Origin: Bacteroidota bacterium
GTDB taxonomy: Bacteria > Bacteroidota > Bacteroidia > Flavobacteriales_F > PHOS-HE28
NCBI GenBank assembly: GCA_963169595.1
Contig: CAUJFM010000142.1
Location: 1-24,685, forward strand
Direction: 5' to 3'
Length of the DNA: 24,685 bases
Below the pieces are notes generated by a model. It ran no database searches. It was not told the origin of the DNA and saw only the letters and a list, made by a program, of their open reading frames with translations. The stretch's first letter is position 1. Every line of letters begins with the position of its first letter. Both the position numbers and the translations under genes were made by a program. Positions 14,884 through 22,713 of this stretch are shown here, piece by piece.

Positions 14884-16506
14884 ATGAAACCGATCCTTTC
14901 CCTCAAGCTCCACCTGCCCATCGCACTGCTGCTGTCCGCTTTTCATGCCCAAGCACAGGACCTTCAATTGCTCATCGGTGCCGAGGAAAGTGAATGGGGC
15001 ACCGGATCCTCCGGCCCCATGCCTGCTGCGGATGGCGGCTACTTCCTGCGGTTACGCATGCAGGAAGCACATTCCCTGATCAAGCTCGACGCTGAGGGGA
15101 ATATCGGATGGCACAGGTCCCATGCCTTTCCAGATGGCTCCAATGCCTACTCACCGGGAATTGTGCCCACATCCGATGGTGGGGCCTACCTATTGAAGTC
15201 GCTTCTGGTGGAGAGCAACAATGGCCGGTTCTCCGTGACCAGAATAGCATCCGATGGTGCAGCCATGTGGTCAAAGACCTATTCGATCCCGCTTGCTCCA
15301 ACGATCGACCAGGGAGGGACCACGCCACAAGCGCTGATCCGCCCTGATGGCGGCCTGGACATCCTGGTACAGATGGACCTGACCGGCGGGGACGAGTACT
15401 TCCTCATGCGAATTGGTGCGGACGGTTCGGTGGCTTGGGTGAAAAGAGCACCGGTGGCCACCACCACGACCCTGAACTCGGTCTTCCATATCGCCCACGA
15501 TGGACTGGGTGGTCTGGTGACCTTTTACGAGCACAATGACCTGCGATCCGGGTTGGTCAGCCGCTTCGACGACCAGGGAGAGCATCTGTGGAGCCGCTCG
15601 GTGACCATGACCAATCAGTGGTGGAATTATAGCTACCCAAGCCTCATTGCTGGAGATGAAGGGCAGATCTACCTCTTCGGTAACCAGCATGTGATCGGCA
15701 ATGAATCCAACTACATCTACAAGCTGGACCCGGATGGGGATCTTGCCTGGTACCGCTGGATAGACCAAGGTTGGCCCATGCTCCCGATATACTCCCAAGT
15801 GGGCCGCATGGTCGAAGGACAACTCCAGTTCGGCGGATCAACGCGGCTGGTGCTTGACACGGACGGTATTCCGCTTGCCACAAGCAGCGTAAGCTTCCCC
15901 ACCACCACATCAGGATCGTTCGAATGGCGGGTCCTGCCGACGGTCCCTCATCGACCTGCCGACAGGCTCCTTGTAGCGGGCTCTTGGTCACGCAGGGATA
16001 TCACCTTCGACTTCGAGTGGCTAACGCCCATCTTCATGAACCTGTCCTTTACACCAGAAGAATGGTGCCACCTTGACTTCAGCTCGGGACTTCCCGATCA
16101 TCTGCTCGTGCCAGCGGAGTATTTGGAGAACGAGGAGTTGCCGGCTTGGGAAAACGCGACGGCCACCGCCACGCCTGTGACCATCCTTGACACGCCCCTG
16201 CCGCTGCCTGCGACCACGCCCTTGTGCTTCGCTGTCGGTGTGGAGGATGCGCATGCCTCATCGCCTGGGATGCGGCTCCAACCGAACGCGGTCGGGGTCG
16301 GCGGCACGTGCGAACTCGAGCTGGGGACGCCAGGCACGTACCGTGTCTTCAGCACCACCGGGGCCGAAGTGGTCCGTGCTGCGGAACTTTCGCAGGTCCA
16401 TGTGATCTCCACCCAAGGGTGGTCACCAGGCTTCTACATCGTTCGAGCCGAGGATCGGTCCGGGCGTGCAATAGGTACCCGACCGCTCATGATCGGAAGG
16501 CATTGA
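14884..16506 (+). CDS. Secreted T9SS protein with D-G-x-x-x-W repeats
   Basis: A 540-residue exported protein. MKPILSLKLHLPIALLLSAFHAQAQ is a signal peptide cut after AQA. The body to about residue 410 has repeating units of the form (L/Y)xK/RxDxDGxxxW, for example LIKLDAEGNIGWHRSH, VTRIASDGAAMWSKTY, LMRIGADGSVAWVKRA, SRFDDQGEHLWSRSV and YKLDPDGDLAWYRWI, which suggests a beta-propeller. After a Pro/Thr-rich linker comes a divergent T9SS sorting domain (about 460-540: MRLQPNAVGVGG, YRVFSTTGAEV, SPGFYIVRAED). The enzymatic role, if any, is unknown. A frame upstream to 14788 exists, but 14884 starts the signal peptide. A near-consensus -7 box (TATTTTCG, 14843-14850) lies 33 nt ahead. The gene is enclosed by the two holin-tail repeats. 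Confidence 0.85.
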   Translation: MKPILSLKLHLPIALLLSAFHAQAQDLQLLIGAEESEWGTGSSGPMPAADGGYFLRLRMQEAHSLIKLDAEGNIGWHRSHAFPDGSNAYSPGIVPTSDGGAYLLKSLLVESNNGRFSVTRIASDGAAMWSKTYSIPLAPTIDQGGTTPQALIRPDGGLDILVQMDLTGGDEYFLMRIGADGSVAWVKRAPVATTTTLNSVFHIAHDGLGGLVTFYEHNDLRSGLVSRFDDQGEHLWSRSVTMTNQWWNYSYPSLIAGDEGQIYLFGNQHVIGNESNYIYKLDPDGDLAWYRWIDQGWPMLPIYSQVGRMVEGQLQFGGSTRLVLDTDGIPLATSSVSFPTTTSGSFEWRVLPTVPHRPADRLLVAGSWSRRDITFDFEWLTPIFMNLSFTPEEWCHLDFSSGLPDHLLVPAEYLENEELPAWENATATATPVTILDTPLPLPATTPLCFAVGVEDAHASSPGMRLQPNAVGVGGTCELELGTPGTYRVFSTTGAEVVRAAELSQVHVISTQGWSPGFYIVRAEDRSGRAIGTRPLMIGRH

Positions 16507-16529
16507 GGAACCCACCAGGACCCGCAGTG

Positions 16530-16589
16530 GCCTTGGGCTTCAGCATCGTGCTCTCCATCGTGCAGGGCTTCCTGCAGGCGCTGGACCGC
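16530..16589 (+). repeat. 60-bp direct repeat, copy 2
   Basis: Second copy of the segment at 14677-14736, 57 of 60 identical. The two copies bracket 1793 bp that hold exactly one complete gene. Confidence 0.9.
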
Positions 16590-16616
16590 GGGCAGAATAT
16601 CGGGCAGCAGCAGTAA
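16530..16616 (+). pseudogene. Orphan 3' fragment of a second holin-like gene
   Basis: 28 codons plus stop, reading ALGFSIVLSIVQGFLQALDR then GQNIGQQQ. The first 20 residues are identical to the C-terminal helix of the gene at 14404-14763, while the tail differs. There is no start and no upstream part of the gene; homology begins sharply 23 nt past the T9SS gene stop (16506). It is probably the remnant of a tandem paralogue. Confidence 0.8.
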
Positions 16617-16620
16617 GTGG

Positions 16621-16668
16621 CAAGGGGCACATACCAAGGGCTGTTGAACCCTTGACACGTGCCCCTTG
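16621..16668. terminator. Nested hairpin terminator between converging units
   Basis: An outer 10-bp stem CAAGGGGCAC (16621-16630) with GTGCCCCTTG (16659-16668) encloses an inner 6-bp stem CAAGGG (16635-16640) with CCCTTG (16649-16654). It is placed between the holin fragment stop (16616) and the AIM24 gene stop (16683). Stems are strong but T-runs are short, so it may act as a symmetric bidirectional terminator or a transcript stabiliser. Confidence 0.65.
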
Positions 16669-16682
16669 GTCCTTGGCACTTC

Positions 16683-17483
16683 TCAATTATCCCCGTCGAG
16701 GAGGCGGCCCAGCCCACCGAGCATGCTGCCCTCCTCCCGGCCACGGCCACCGGCGCGCGGCGCTGCCGCAATGATGTTGTCGGCCAGGCGGCTGAAGGGC
16801 AGCGACTGGATCCACACATGCCCGGGACCCCGCAGCGTGGCGAAGAAGAGGCCTTCACCGCCGAACAGGGTGTTCTTGATGCCTCCCACGAACTGGATGT
16901 CGTAATCCACATCCTGCGTCATGGCCACCAGGCAGCCCGTGTCCACGCGCAGGGTCTCGCCGGGGCGCAGGTCGCGCTGCACGGTGGTGCCGCCCGCATG
17001 GATGTATACCTGCCCGTCACCCTCCAGCTTCTGCATGATGAAGCCCTCGCCACCGAACAGGCCGGCGCCGATGCGCTTCTGGAACTCGATGCCGATGCTC
17101 ACCCCTTTGGCCGCCGCGAGGAAGCTGTCCTTCTGGCACACCAGTTTGCCCTGGTAGTCGCGCAGGTCCAAGGGCATGATCTTGCCCGGGTAGGCCGCGG
17201 CGAACCAGGCCGTGCGGCGCTCATGGCTGGTGTTGGTGTAGGTGGTCATGAACAGGCTTTCACCGGTGAGCACCCGTTTGCCGGCGCTCAGCATCTTGCC
17301 CAGGAAGCCCTGCTCCTGCCCGCGCCCATCGCCGAAGATGGTCTGCATCGAGATCCCATCGTCCATCATCATCAGGGTGCCCGCCTCGGCGATCACCGTC
17401 TCGTTGGGGTCGAGCGTGATCTCCACGCATTGCATGTCATCGCCTACGATGCGATGGTCCAGTTCGTGTGCTTGTCGGTTCAT
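16683..17483 (-). CDS. AIM24/TIGR00266 family protein
   Basis: A 266-residue protein of the AIM24 family. It starts MNRQAHELDHRIVGDD and shows the family beta-roll: QCVEITLDPNETVIAEAGTLMMMDDG, later GESLFMTTYTN, FLAAAKGVSIG, GEGFIMQKLEGDGQVYIHAGG and GEGLFFATLRGPGHVWIQSLP. The protein is predicted cytoplasmic and lacks a signal. Bacterial members have unclear function; the yeast relative is a mitochondrial protein. The open frame runs back to 17714 into the neighbouring gene, but family length and the leader promoter support 17483. It is divergent from the E1 fusion gene, with a 112-nt gap holding both promoters. The last residues are Gly/Arg-rich and variable. Confidence 0.9.
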   Translation of the reverse strand: MNRQAHELDHRIVGDDMQCVEITLDPNETVIAEAGTLMMMDDGISMQTIFGDGRGQEQGFLGKMLSAGKRVLTGESLFMTTYTNTSHERRTAWFAAAYPGKIMPLDLRDYQGKLVCQKDSFLAAAKGVSIGIEFQKRIGAGLFGGEGFIMQKLEGDGQVYIHAGGTTVQRDLRPGETLRVDTGCLVAMTQDVDYDIQFVGGIKNTLFGGEGLFFATLRGPGHVWIQSLPFSRLADNIIAAAPRAGGRGREEGSMLGGLGRLLDGDN

Positions 17484-17513
17484 GGCTGTTCCGGGTGGTT
17501 CGTTCCGGAAGTG

Positions 17514-17521
17514 CAAAGCTA
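17514..17521 (-). promoter_or_regulatory. Bacteroidota-type -7 box for the AIM24 gene
   Basis: TAGCTTTG on the minus strand matches TAnnTTTG and lies 31 nt before the chosen start codon, supporting the start at 17483. No clear -33 box is seen. Confidence 0.55.
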
Positions 17522-17595
17522 CCCCGCCCTCCGTCCGACCATGCGCCGCCCAAGGCGTAATTTGGCCGCTCCTGTAGACCCGCGAACACGCCTTG

Positions 17596-19701
17596 ATGCC
17601 CACCCTGAAGAACAGCCCGGCCGCCACGGCCATCGATACGGACACCCTGCTCCGCGCTTGGGAACTGATGTGCACGGCGAAGGCCCTGACCGAGACGTAC
17701 GAGGAGCACTTCAAGCTGACCAGTAAATACGTTCATGCCACCAGCCGGGGGCACGAGGCCATCCAACTGGCCCTGGGCATGCAGTTGAAGCCCCAGGACT
17801 TCGTGGCCCCCTACTACCGCGACGACAGCATCCTGCTCGGCATCGGCATGGAGCCCTACGAGCTGATGCTCCAGTTGATGGCCAAGCGCGACGACCCCTT
17901 CAGCGGGGGACGCACCTACTACGGCCACCCGAGCCTGCGCCGCGAAGGCATGCCGCGGATACCGCACCAGAGCAGTGCCACCGGCATGCAGGCCATCCCC
18001 ACCACGGGCATCGCGATGGGCCTCTGGTTCAAGGAGCAGGCGGGTATCCCGCACGACTACAACGGTGCCGGCGACCAGGACGCACCCGTGGTGGTCTGCT
18101 CGCTGGGCGATGCCTCCATCACCGAGGGCGAGGTGGCCGAGGCCTTCCAGATGGCCGTGCTGAAGAAGCTGCCCATCATCTACCTGGTGCAGGACAATGA
18201 GTGGGACATCAGCGCGAGCGCGGACGAGATCCGCGTGGCCGATGCACCCGAATACGCCAAAGGGTTCAAGGGGCTGGAGGTCCGCAGCATCGACGGCAGC
18301 GACCTCATCACGTGCTACACCACCCTGCAGGAGGTCATCGCCACCGTGCGCCGGGAGCGCCGGCCCTTCCTGGTCCACGCGAAGGTGCCCCTGCTCAACC
18401 ACCACACCAGCGGGGTGCGCATGGAGTTCTACCGCAGCGAGGAGAATCTGGCCGAGCACCGCAAGCGCGACCCCTTCCCACGTTTCCTGCAGCAATGCCT
18501 GGACAACCGCCTGCAGCTCGAAGGGCTGAAGCAGATCGAGCAGAAGGCCATCGCCCGCGTGAAGGCCGACTTTGACCGGGCGCGTGCTGCGGAGGACCCC
18601 ACCCCGGCCGACCTCACCACCCACCTGTTCGCCCCCACCCCGGTCACCGAGGAACGGGGTGAACGCGCGCCCAGGGACCGTGAGCCCACGGTGATGGTGG
18701 ACAGCGCGCTCTTCGCCATCCGCGAACTGATGCAGGAGGACCCACGCTGTCTGCTCTACGGCCAGGACGTGGGCGCCCGGCTGGGCGGCGTGTTCCGCGA
18801 GGCCGCCACACTGGCCCGTGATTTCGGCGGGCACCGGGTGTTCAACACGCCCATCCAGGAGGCCTTCATCATCGGCAGCACCGTGGGCATGAGCGCCGCC
18901 GGTCTGAAGCCGATCGTGGAGGTGCAGTTCGCCGATTACATCTGGCCGGGCCTCAACCAGCTCTTCACCGAAGTGGCCCGCAGCTGCTACCTCACTGTGG
19001 GGAAATGGCCCGTCTCCTGCATCATCCGCGTGCCCATCGGCGCCTACGGCAGTGGTGGTCCCTACCACAGCAGCAGCGTGGAAAGCGTGCTCTGCAACAT
19101 CAAGGGCATCAAGATCGCCTACCCCAGTACCGGCGCCGACCTGAAAGGCCTGATGAAGGCTGCCTATCACGACCCCAACCCGGTGGTGATGCTGGAGCAC
19201 AAGGGGCTCTATTGGAGCAAGATCAAGGGCACCGAGGAAGCCAAGACCATCGAGCCCAGCGCCGACTACATCATCCCCTTCGGCAAGGCCCGCGTGGTGC
19301 AGGAGGCGGAAGCTGCCCTGGTGGCCAAGGGGCAGGCCGCCGTGGTGGTCACCTACGGCATGGGGGTCTACTGGGCCAAGGCCGCGGCGAAAGCGTTCCC
19401 CGGCCGGGTCACCATCATCGACCTGCGGACCTTGGTGCCCCTGGACGAGGAGACCGTGATGCGCGAGGTGCAACGGCATGGCCGCTGCCTGGTGGTCACG
19501 GAGGAACAATTGACCAACTCCTTCGCCCAGGCGCTGGCCGGGCGCATCGGTGATGCGTGTTTCCGCGACCTGGACGCGCCGGTGCGCACGATCGGTTCGG
19601 TGGACATGCCGGCGATCCCGCTCAACAGCACCCTGGAGGCCACGATGATCCCCAGCGCGGAGAAAGTGGGCCGCGTGCTGGGCGAACTGCTCGCCTATTG
19701 A
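17596..19701 (+). CDS. Fused E1 alpha/beta subunit of a branched-chain-type 2-oxoacid dehydrogenase
   Basis: A 701-residue thiamine-diphosphate enzyme in which E1 alpha (about 1-345) and E1 beta (about 370-701) are joined by a charged linker (ERGERAPRDREP). In most bacteria these are separate proteins. The ThDP/Mg motif GDASITEGEVAEAF at 171-184 with QDNEWDIS at 199-206 lies in the alpha half; the beta half has LLYGQDVGARLGGVF, IQEAFIIGSTVGM, the YGSGGPYHSSS segment and the C-terminal LRTLVPLDEETV. The enzyme would decarboxylate branched-chain 2-oxoacids and pass the acyl group to E2 lipoyl; pyruvate or another 2-oxoacid cannot be ruled out. E2 and E3 are not in the window. A TTG sits directly before the ATG at 17596; the ATG is preferred. 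It is 5 nt ahead of the hydrolase gene. Confidence 0.92.
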   Translation: MPTLKNSPAATAIDTDTLLRAWELMCTAKALTETYEEHFKLTSKYVHATSRGHEAIQLALGMQLKPQDFVAPYYRDDSILLGIGMEPYELMLQLMAKRDDPFSGGRTYYGHPSLRREGMPRIPHQSSATGMQAIPTTGIAMGLWFKEQAGIPHDYNGAGDQDAPVVVCSLGDASITEGEVAEAFQMAVLKKLPIIYLVQDNEWDISASADEIRVADAPEYAKGFKGLEVRSIDGSDLITCYTTLQEVIATVRRERRPFLVHAKVPLLNHHTSGVRMEFYRSEENLAEHRKRDPFPRFLQQCLDNRLQLEGLKQIEQKAIARVKADFDRARAAEDPTPADLTTHLFAPTPVTEERGERAPRDREPTVMVDSALFAIRELMQEDPRCLLYGQDVGARLGGVFREAATLARDFGGHRVFNTPIQEAFIIGSTVGMSAAGLKPIVEVQFADYIWPGLNQLFTEVARSCYLTVGKWPVSCIIRVPIGAYGSGGPYHSSSVESVLCNIKGIKIAYPSTGADLKGLMKAAYHDPNPVVMLEHKGLYWSKIKGTEEAKTIEPSADYIIPFGKARVVQEAEAALVAKGQAAVVVTYGMGVYWAKAAAKAFPGRVTIIDLRTLVPLDEETVMREVQRHGRCLVVTEEQLTNSFAQALAGRIGDACFRDLDAPVRTIGSVDMPAIPLNSTLEATMIPSAEKVGRVLGELLAY

Positions 19702-19706
19702 AGCTG

Positions 19707-20345
19707 ATGGAAGAGCGCTTCATCCGCGTCCAACGCACCGCGCGCTTCCATGTGCTCGGCTCGCCCGCCACGGCCCGTGAGCTGTGGATCGTGGTGCATG
19801 GCTACGGCCAGCTCGCACGCTACTTCCTCAACCAGTTCGCCGGACTTTCACCGGACCTGTGCATCGTGGCCCCCGAAGGCCTCAGCCGGTTCTACCTCGA
19901 CCCCGGGCACACCCGGGTGGGGGCCACCTGGATGACCCGCGAGGACCGCCTGCACGAGATCGATGATCACGTGGCCTACCTGGACCAGATGACCCGCGAA
20001 CTACTTCAGGAAGCCCCGCCCGGCACCGTGGTGAACGTGCTGGGCTTCTCGCAGGGCGTGGCCACCGTGAGCCGGTGGGCGTTACGCGGCCTTACACGGT
20101 TCGACCGGCTGGTGCTGTGGGCCGGCAACCTGCCACCCGAACTGGACCGCGATACGCTGCGGGCCTGGCAAGGACTGGTGGTGGACCTGGTACTTGGGGA
20201 CCAGGATGAGCTCATGGACCGCGAAGCGCTGCTGGGCGCGGCGCAACGGCTGGAAGCGGCCGGCGTGGACCACCGACACCACATCTACCATGGCGGTCAC
20301 AAGCTGGATGCGCTCACCCTCCAGCGCCTGCTCGACCCACGGTGA
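19707..20345 (+). CDS. Alpha/beta hydrolase (carboxylesterase/phospholipase-like)
   Basis: A 212-residue serine hydrolase with a cytosolic look and no signal. The oxyanion motif HGYG is at 31-34, the nucleophile elbow GFSQG at 113-117 (Ser115), and the acid is probably Asp165 or Asp167 in GDQDEL; catalytic His198 is in HGGHKL. Length and the GFSQG/HGGH pattern fit the small esterase/phospholipase group that includes YpfH- and Est-type proteins. The substrate is unknown. Only 5 nt separate its ATG (19707) from the E1 stop, so it is cotranscribed, perhaps acting on a coenzyme-A or acyl intermediate; this link is only inference. A TTG at 19698 overlapping the E1 stop is an alternative start. Its stop abuts the stop of the opposing gene. 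Confidence 0.88.
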   Translation: MEERFIRVQRTARFHVLGSPATARELWIVVHGYGQLARYFLNQFAGLSPDLCIVAPEGLSRFYLDPGHTRVGATWMTREDRLHEIDDHVAYLDQMTRELLQEAPPGTVVNVLGFSQGVATVSRWALRGLTRFDRLVLWAGNLPPELDRDTLRAWQGLVVDLVLGDQDELMDREALLGAAQRLEAAGVDHRHHIYHGGHKLDALTLQRLLDPR

Positions 20346-22235
20346 TCAGAAGGTCGCCTCGGGCTTCGTCGCGGACCAGTCCAGCATCTCGTCCAATGTC
20401 CGCACCGCCACCGCATGGTAGTTGGAGCGCGCCGAAGCATAGATCGTCCGGGCCATCACACGGCCCTTCTCCGTTGCGATGAGCTCCTTGTAGAGCGGCA
20501 CCAGGAACTTCCGGCGACCCACGGTGGAAAGGAACCGGTCCAACGCCGAGTAGGCCGCGTCATGGTCGTTGCGGATGCACTGCTCCAGCCAGGCCGCGAG
20601 CACCTCGGCATTGCCGCTCGAAGTGAACTTGAAGGCCGCATCCAGATCGTTCAGTTGTGCCGTCGTCAGGTCCTTGGGGAGATGACGCAGGAAATGCATC
20701 CACTGGAAGGTATTCCATCCCTGCGTGGCAAGCTTGGCAGCAGGCGTGCCTCCCTGCCACCGGGCGATCTCCCGATCCACTTGGTCGAACTTGTCCGAGA
20801 CCGGCACCGGTGCATCGGCAGGCAGACCGGGACCGTCCACCCAGGCCGCGATGTCCACCTTAGTGTTCGTGGGCTTCAGCAGCTCCTCATCCAGATAGGC
20901 CAGGAACTTGTCCGTGGTCATGCTCTGGAAGGCGAAGCGGTCAAAGTACCCACGTAGGAAGGCATCGAACCGCTCCCTGCCCACTTTGGACTCCAGCAAC
21001 TTCAGGAAGGCGAACCCCTTCTCGTAGGCGATGTCGGTCATGCCATCATCCGGGTCGCGTCCGTCCAGGTGCAGGCGCAGGTGGGTATCCTCCGCATGTC
21101 CCGTGGCATGCATGTGCTCAAGGCTGCCTTGCAGGTCCTGCCTGCCGAGGATCTGCAACATGCCCGCGTGGTCCGGCCCATAGAGCGCCTCGCTGATCCG
21201 GTTCTCGAAGTAGACCGTGAAGCCCTCGTTCAACCAGAAGTCGTTCCACGTGGCATTGGTCACCAGGTTGCCGCTCCAGCTGTGGGCCAGTTCATGTGCG
21301 ATCAGCGCGGTGAGCGACCGGTCGCCGGCAATGATGGTGGGCGTGGCGAAGGTGAGACGCGGGTTCTCCATGCCCCCGAACGGGAAGCTGGGCGGGAGCA
21401 CGATCACATCATACCGGCCCCAGCGATAGGGACCGTAGAGCGCCTCAGCCGCCTGCAGCATGCGTTCCGTGTCGGCGAACTCCCACGCCGCCTTGTCCAC
21501 CACACTGCGCTCGGCATACACCCCGCACCGCTCGCCCAAGGGTCGGAACTCGATGTCCCCCACCGCCAACGCGATCAGATAGGCCGGGATCGGCTGCTCC
21601 ATTTGGAAGGTGTAGACCCCATCCGCAGAGCGCACCTGGGGATTGCTGGCGCTCATCACGGCCATCAACTCCTTGGGGACACGCACGGTGGCGTCGTAGG
21701 TGATGCGGATGCCGGGACTGTCCTGGACCGGCATCCAGGTGCGGGTGAGAATGGCCTGCCCTTGCGTGAAGAGGAAGGGATGCGTGCGGTCGGCCGTTTG
21801 CTGGGGCGAAAGCCACTGCAAGGCCCGAGCCCCTTCGGTGGTGCGGTAGGTCACCGCAATGGTGTTGCTGTTGCTGTCTATGGGGATGTGCAGTGCCCGA
21901 CCCAGGATGGAGGGAGCGCCAAGCAGGACCGGCACCTCCTTCCCATTCACCGTCACCTTGGCGATCTCCAGCGCATCCGTGTCCAGGATGATGGTGTCCG
22001 CGCCATGGGGGCGGATCCGGTAGCTCGCCGTGCCCAGCAGCCGACGTTCGGTCATGTCCACCTGAAGATCGAGGTCGAGATGCTCGATGCGTGCCGGGGA
22101 GGCACTGGCGTGGGAGTGCACATCCATGGGAGATGTCTGTTCTGGTGTGGCCACCTCAGGTCCGGGACCCGGATCGGAGCAGGCAGCAAGGAGCAGGGTG
22201 ACCAAGGCCACCCGGGAAATGGGGCAAAGTGTCAT
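20346..22235 (-). CDS. M1-family zinc aminopeptidase lipoprotein (leukotriene-A4-hydrolase-like)
   Basis: A 629-residue peptidase. The N-terminus has a short signal with lipobox LLLAACS (Cys19). An M1 N-terminal beta domain follows (about 50-235), then the gluzincin catalytic domain: GGMEN at 287-291, zinc site HELAH at 314-318 with the third ligand Glu337 (18 residues later, in WLNEGF), and catalytic Tyr404 in YEKGF. The C-terminal helical part (about 480-620) matches the leukotriene-A4-hydrolase-type C domain, suggesting an aminopeptidase of the LTA4H/cold-active group that digests peptides at the cell surface. The start is supported by a promoter 12 nt ahead. All active-site residues are present. 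Confidence 0.95.
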   Translation of the reverse strand: MTLCPISRVALVTLLLAACSDPGPGPEVATPEQTSPMDVHSHASASPARIEHLDLDLQVDMTERRLLGTASYRIRPHGADTIILDTDALEIAKVTVNGKEVPVLLGAPSILGRALHIPIDSNSNTIAVTYRTTEGARALQWLSPQQTADRTHPFLFTQGQAILTRTWMPVQDSPGIRITYDATVRVPKELMAVMSASNPQVRSADGVYTFQMEQPIPAYLIALAVGDIEFRPLGERCGVYAERSVVDKAAWEFADTERMLQAAEALYGPYRWGRYDVIVLPPSFPFGGMENPRLTFATPTIIAGDRSLTALIAHELAHSWSGNLVTNATWNDFWLNEGFTVYFENRISEALYGPDHAGMLQILGRQDLQGSLEHMHATGHAEDTHLRLHLDGRDPDDGMTDIAYEKGFAFLKLLESKVGRERFDAFLRGYFDRFAFQSMTTDKFLAYLDEELLKPTNTKVDIAAWVDGPGLPADAPVPVSDKFDQVDREIARWQGGTPAAKLATQGWNTFQWMHFLRHLPKDLTTAQLNDLDAAFKFTSSGNAEVLAAWLEQCIRNDHDAAYSALDRFLSTVGRRKFLVPLYKELIATEKGRVMARTIYASARSNYHAVAVRTLDEMLDWSATKPEATF

Positions 22236-22246
22236 TGTGGGGTGGG

Positions 22247-22275
22247 CAAATGTAGCCTCTGACCGACGCGGTCAA
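22247..22275 (-). promoter_or_regulatory. Bacteroidota-type promoter of the M1 peptidase gene
   Basis: On the minus strand TTGACC begins with a -33 TTG at 22275-22273, and TACATTTG at 22254-22247 matches TAnnTTTG; the spacing is 18 nt. The leader would be very short, since the -7 box ends only 11 nt before the ATG at 22235. This is the best promoter match in the window. Confidence 0.7.
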
Positions 22276-22344
22276 TGGGAACGGACGAACGGTTGGACGG
22301 GCCGTTCAGACTGGTCGGGCGCAACCGCACCGGACCGAAATACA

Positions 22345-22371
22345 GAAGGGGCCGCGAACTGCGGCCCCTTC
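22345..22371 (-). terminator. Intrinsic terminator of tRNA-Pro
   Basis: A perfect 11-bp stem, GAAGGGGCCGC (22345-22355) with GCGGCCCCTTC (22361-22371), and a 5-nt loop. It lies 13 nt past the tRNA 3' end; on the minus strand the sequence after the stem is CTGTATTTC, a modest T-rich tail. Confidence 0.8.
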
Positions 22372-22384
22372 CAAGTACTGCCAG

Positions 22385-22458
22385 TCGGGGTGACTGGATT
22401 CGAACCAGCGACCACTTGCACCCCATGCAAGTGCGCTACCGGGCTGCGCTACACCCCG
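22385..22458 (-). tRNA. tRNA-Pro (anticodon GGG)
   Basis: A 74-nt tRNA on the minus strand. Acceptor CGGGGTG/CACCCCG, discriminator A (complement of 22385). Anticodon stem CTTGC/GCAAG encloses loop ATGGGGT with anticodon GGG (22422-22424 on the plus strand), decoding CCC and CCU. The T-arm is GCTGG-TTCGAAT-CCAGT. CCA is not encoded. Confidence 0.97.
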
Positions 22459-22533
22459 AGAAACTTGTCCCGCGATCTTGTCAATGGCCCGTTACCGGTA
22501 CATCAACAGGGCTGCGTTGTGCCCTTGGGGCGG

Positions 22534-22541
22534 CAAAGGTA
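22534..22541 (-). promoter_or_regulatory. Bacteroidota-type -7 box for tRNA-Pro
   Basis: TACCTTTG on the minus strand matches TAnnTTTG. It lies 76 nt upstream of the mature tRNA 5' end, implying a longer 5' leader than for tRNA-Arg. TTCG 18 nt further upstream could be a -33 element. Confidence 0.5.
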
Positions 22542-22580
22542 GCAAAGTCCCCGATCCGACGAACGATCGAAGAGCCTCCT

Positions 22581-22682
22581 TCAGAGGATGTCCCAGTTGC
22601 ACAACAGGGCAAAGGCGATCAGGACCGCATAAACCACGAGGGTCATCAGACCCGTGCTGTACTTCCGCATGATGGCTTGCAT
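22581..22682 (-). CDS. Possible 33-residue single-pass membrane peptide
   Basis: Thirty-three codons from ATG at 22682, beginning MQAIMRKYSTGLMTL and ending in CNWDIL. Residues about 11-28 are strongly hydrophobic (VVYAVLIAFALLC), preceded by a positively charged RK, so an inside-in membrane anchor is expected. A near-consensus -7 box (GATCTTTG, 22713-22706) lies 23 nt upstream. It is on the same strand as tRNA-Pro and ends 40 nt before that promoter. I do not recognise the family; the ORF could be chance, but hydrophobicity, promoter position and the otherwise empty intergenic space support it. Confidence 0.5.
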   Translation of the reverse strand: MQAIMRKYSTGLMTLVVYAVLIAFALLCNWDIL

Positions 22683-22705
22683 GGCGTGTCGCTTTTTGTT
22701 GTGGA

Positions 22706-22713
22706 CAAAGATC
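22706..22713 (-). promoter_or_regulatory. Near-consensus -7 box before the small membrane ORF
   Basis: GATCTTTG on the minus strand differs from TAnnTTTG only in the first base. No clear -33 element is seen. Confidence 0.3.

Noticed and set aside
17437..19509. Long minus-strand open frame of 690 codons
   Set aside because: Antisense to the E1 alpha/beta fusion, low-complexity His/Gly/Val translation, no family seen.
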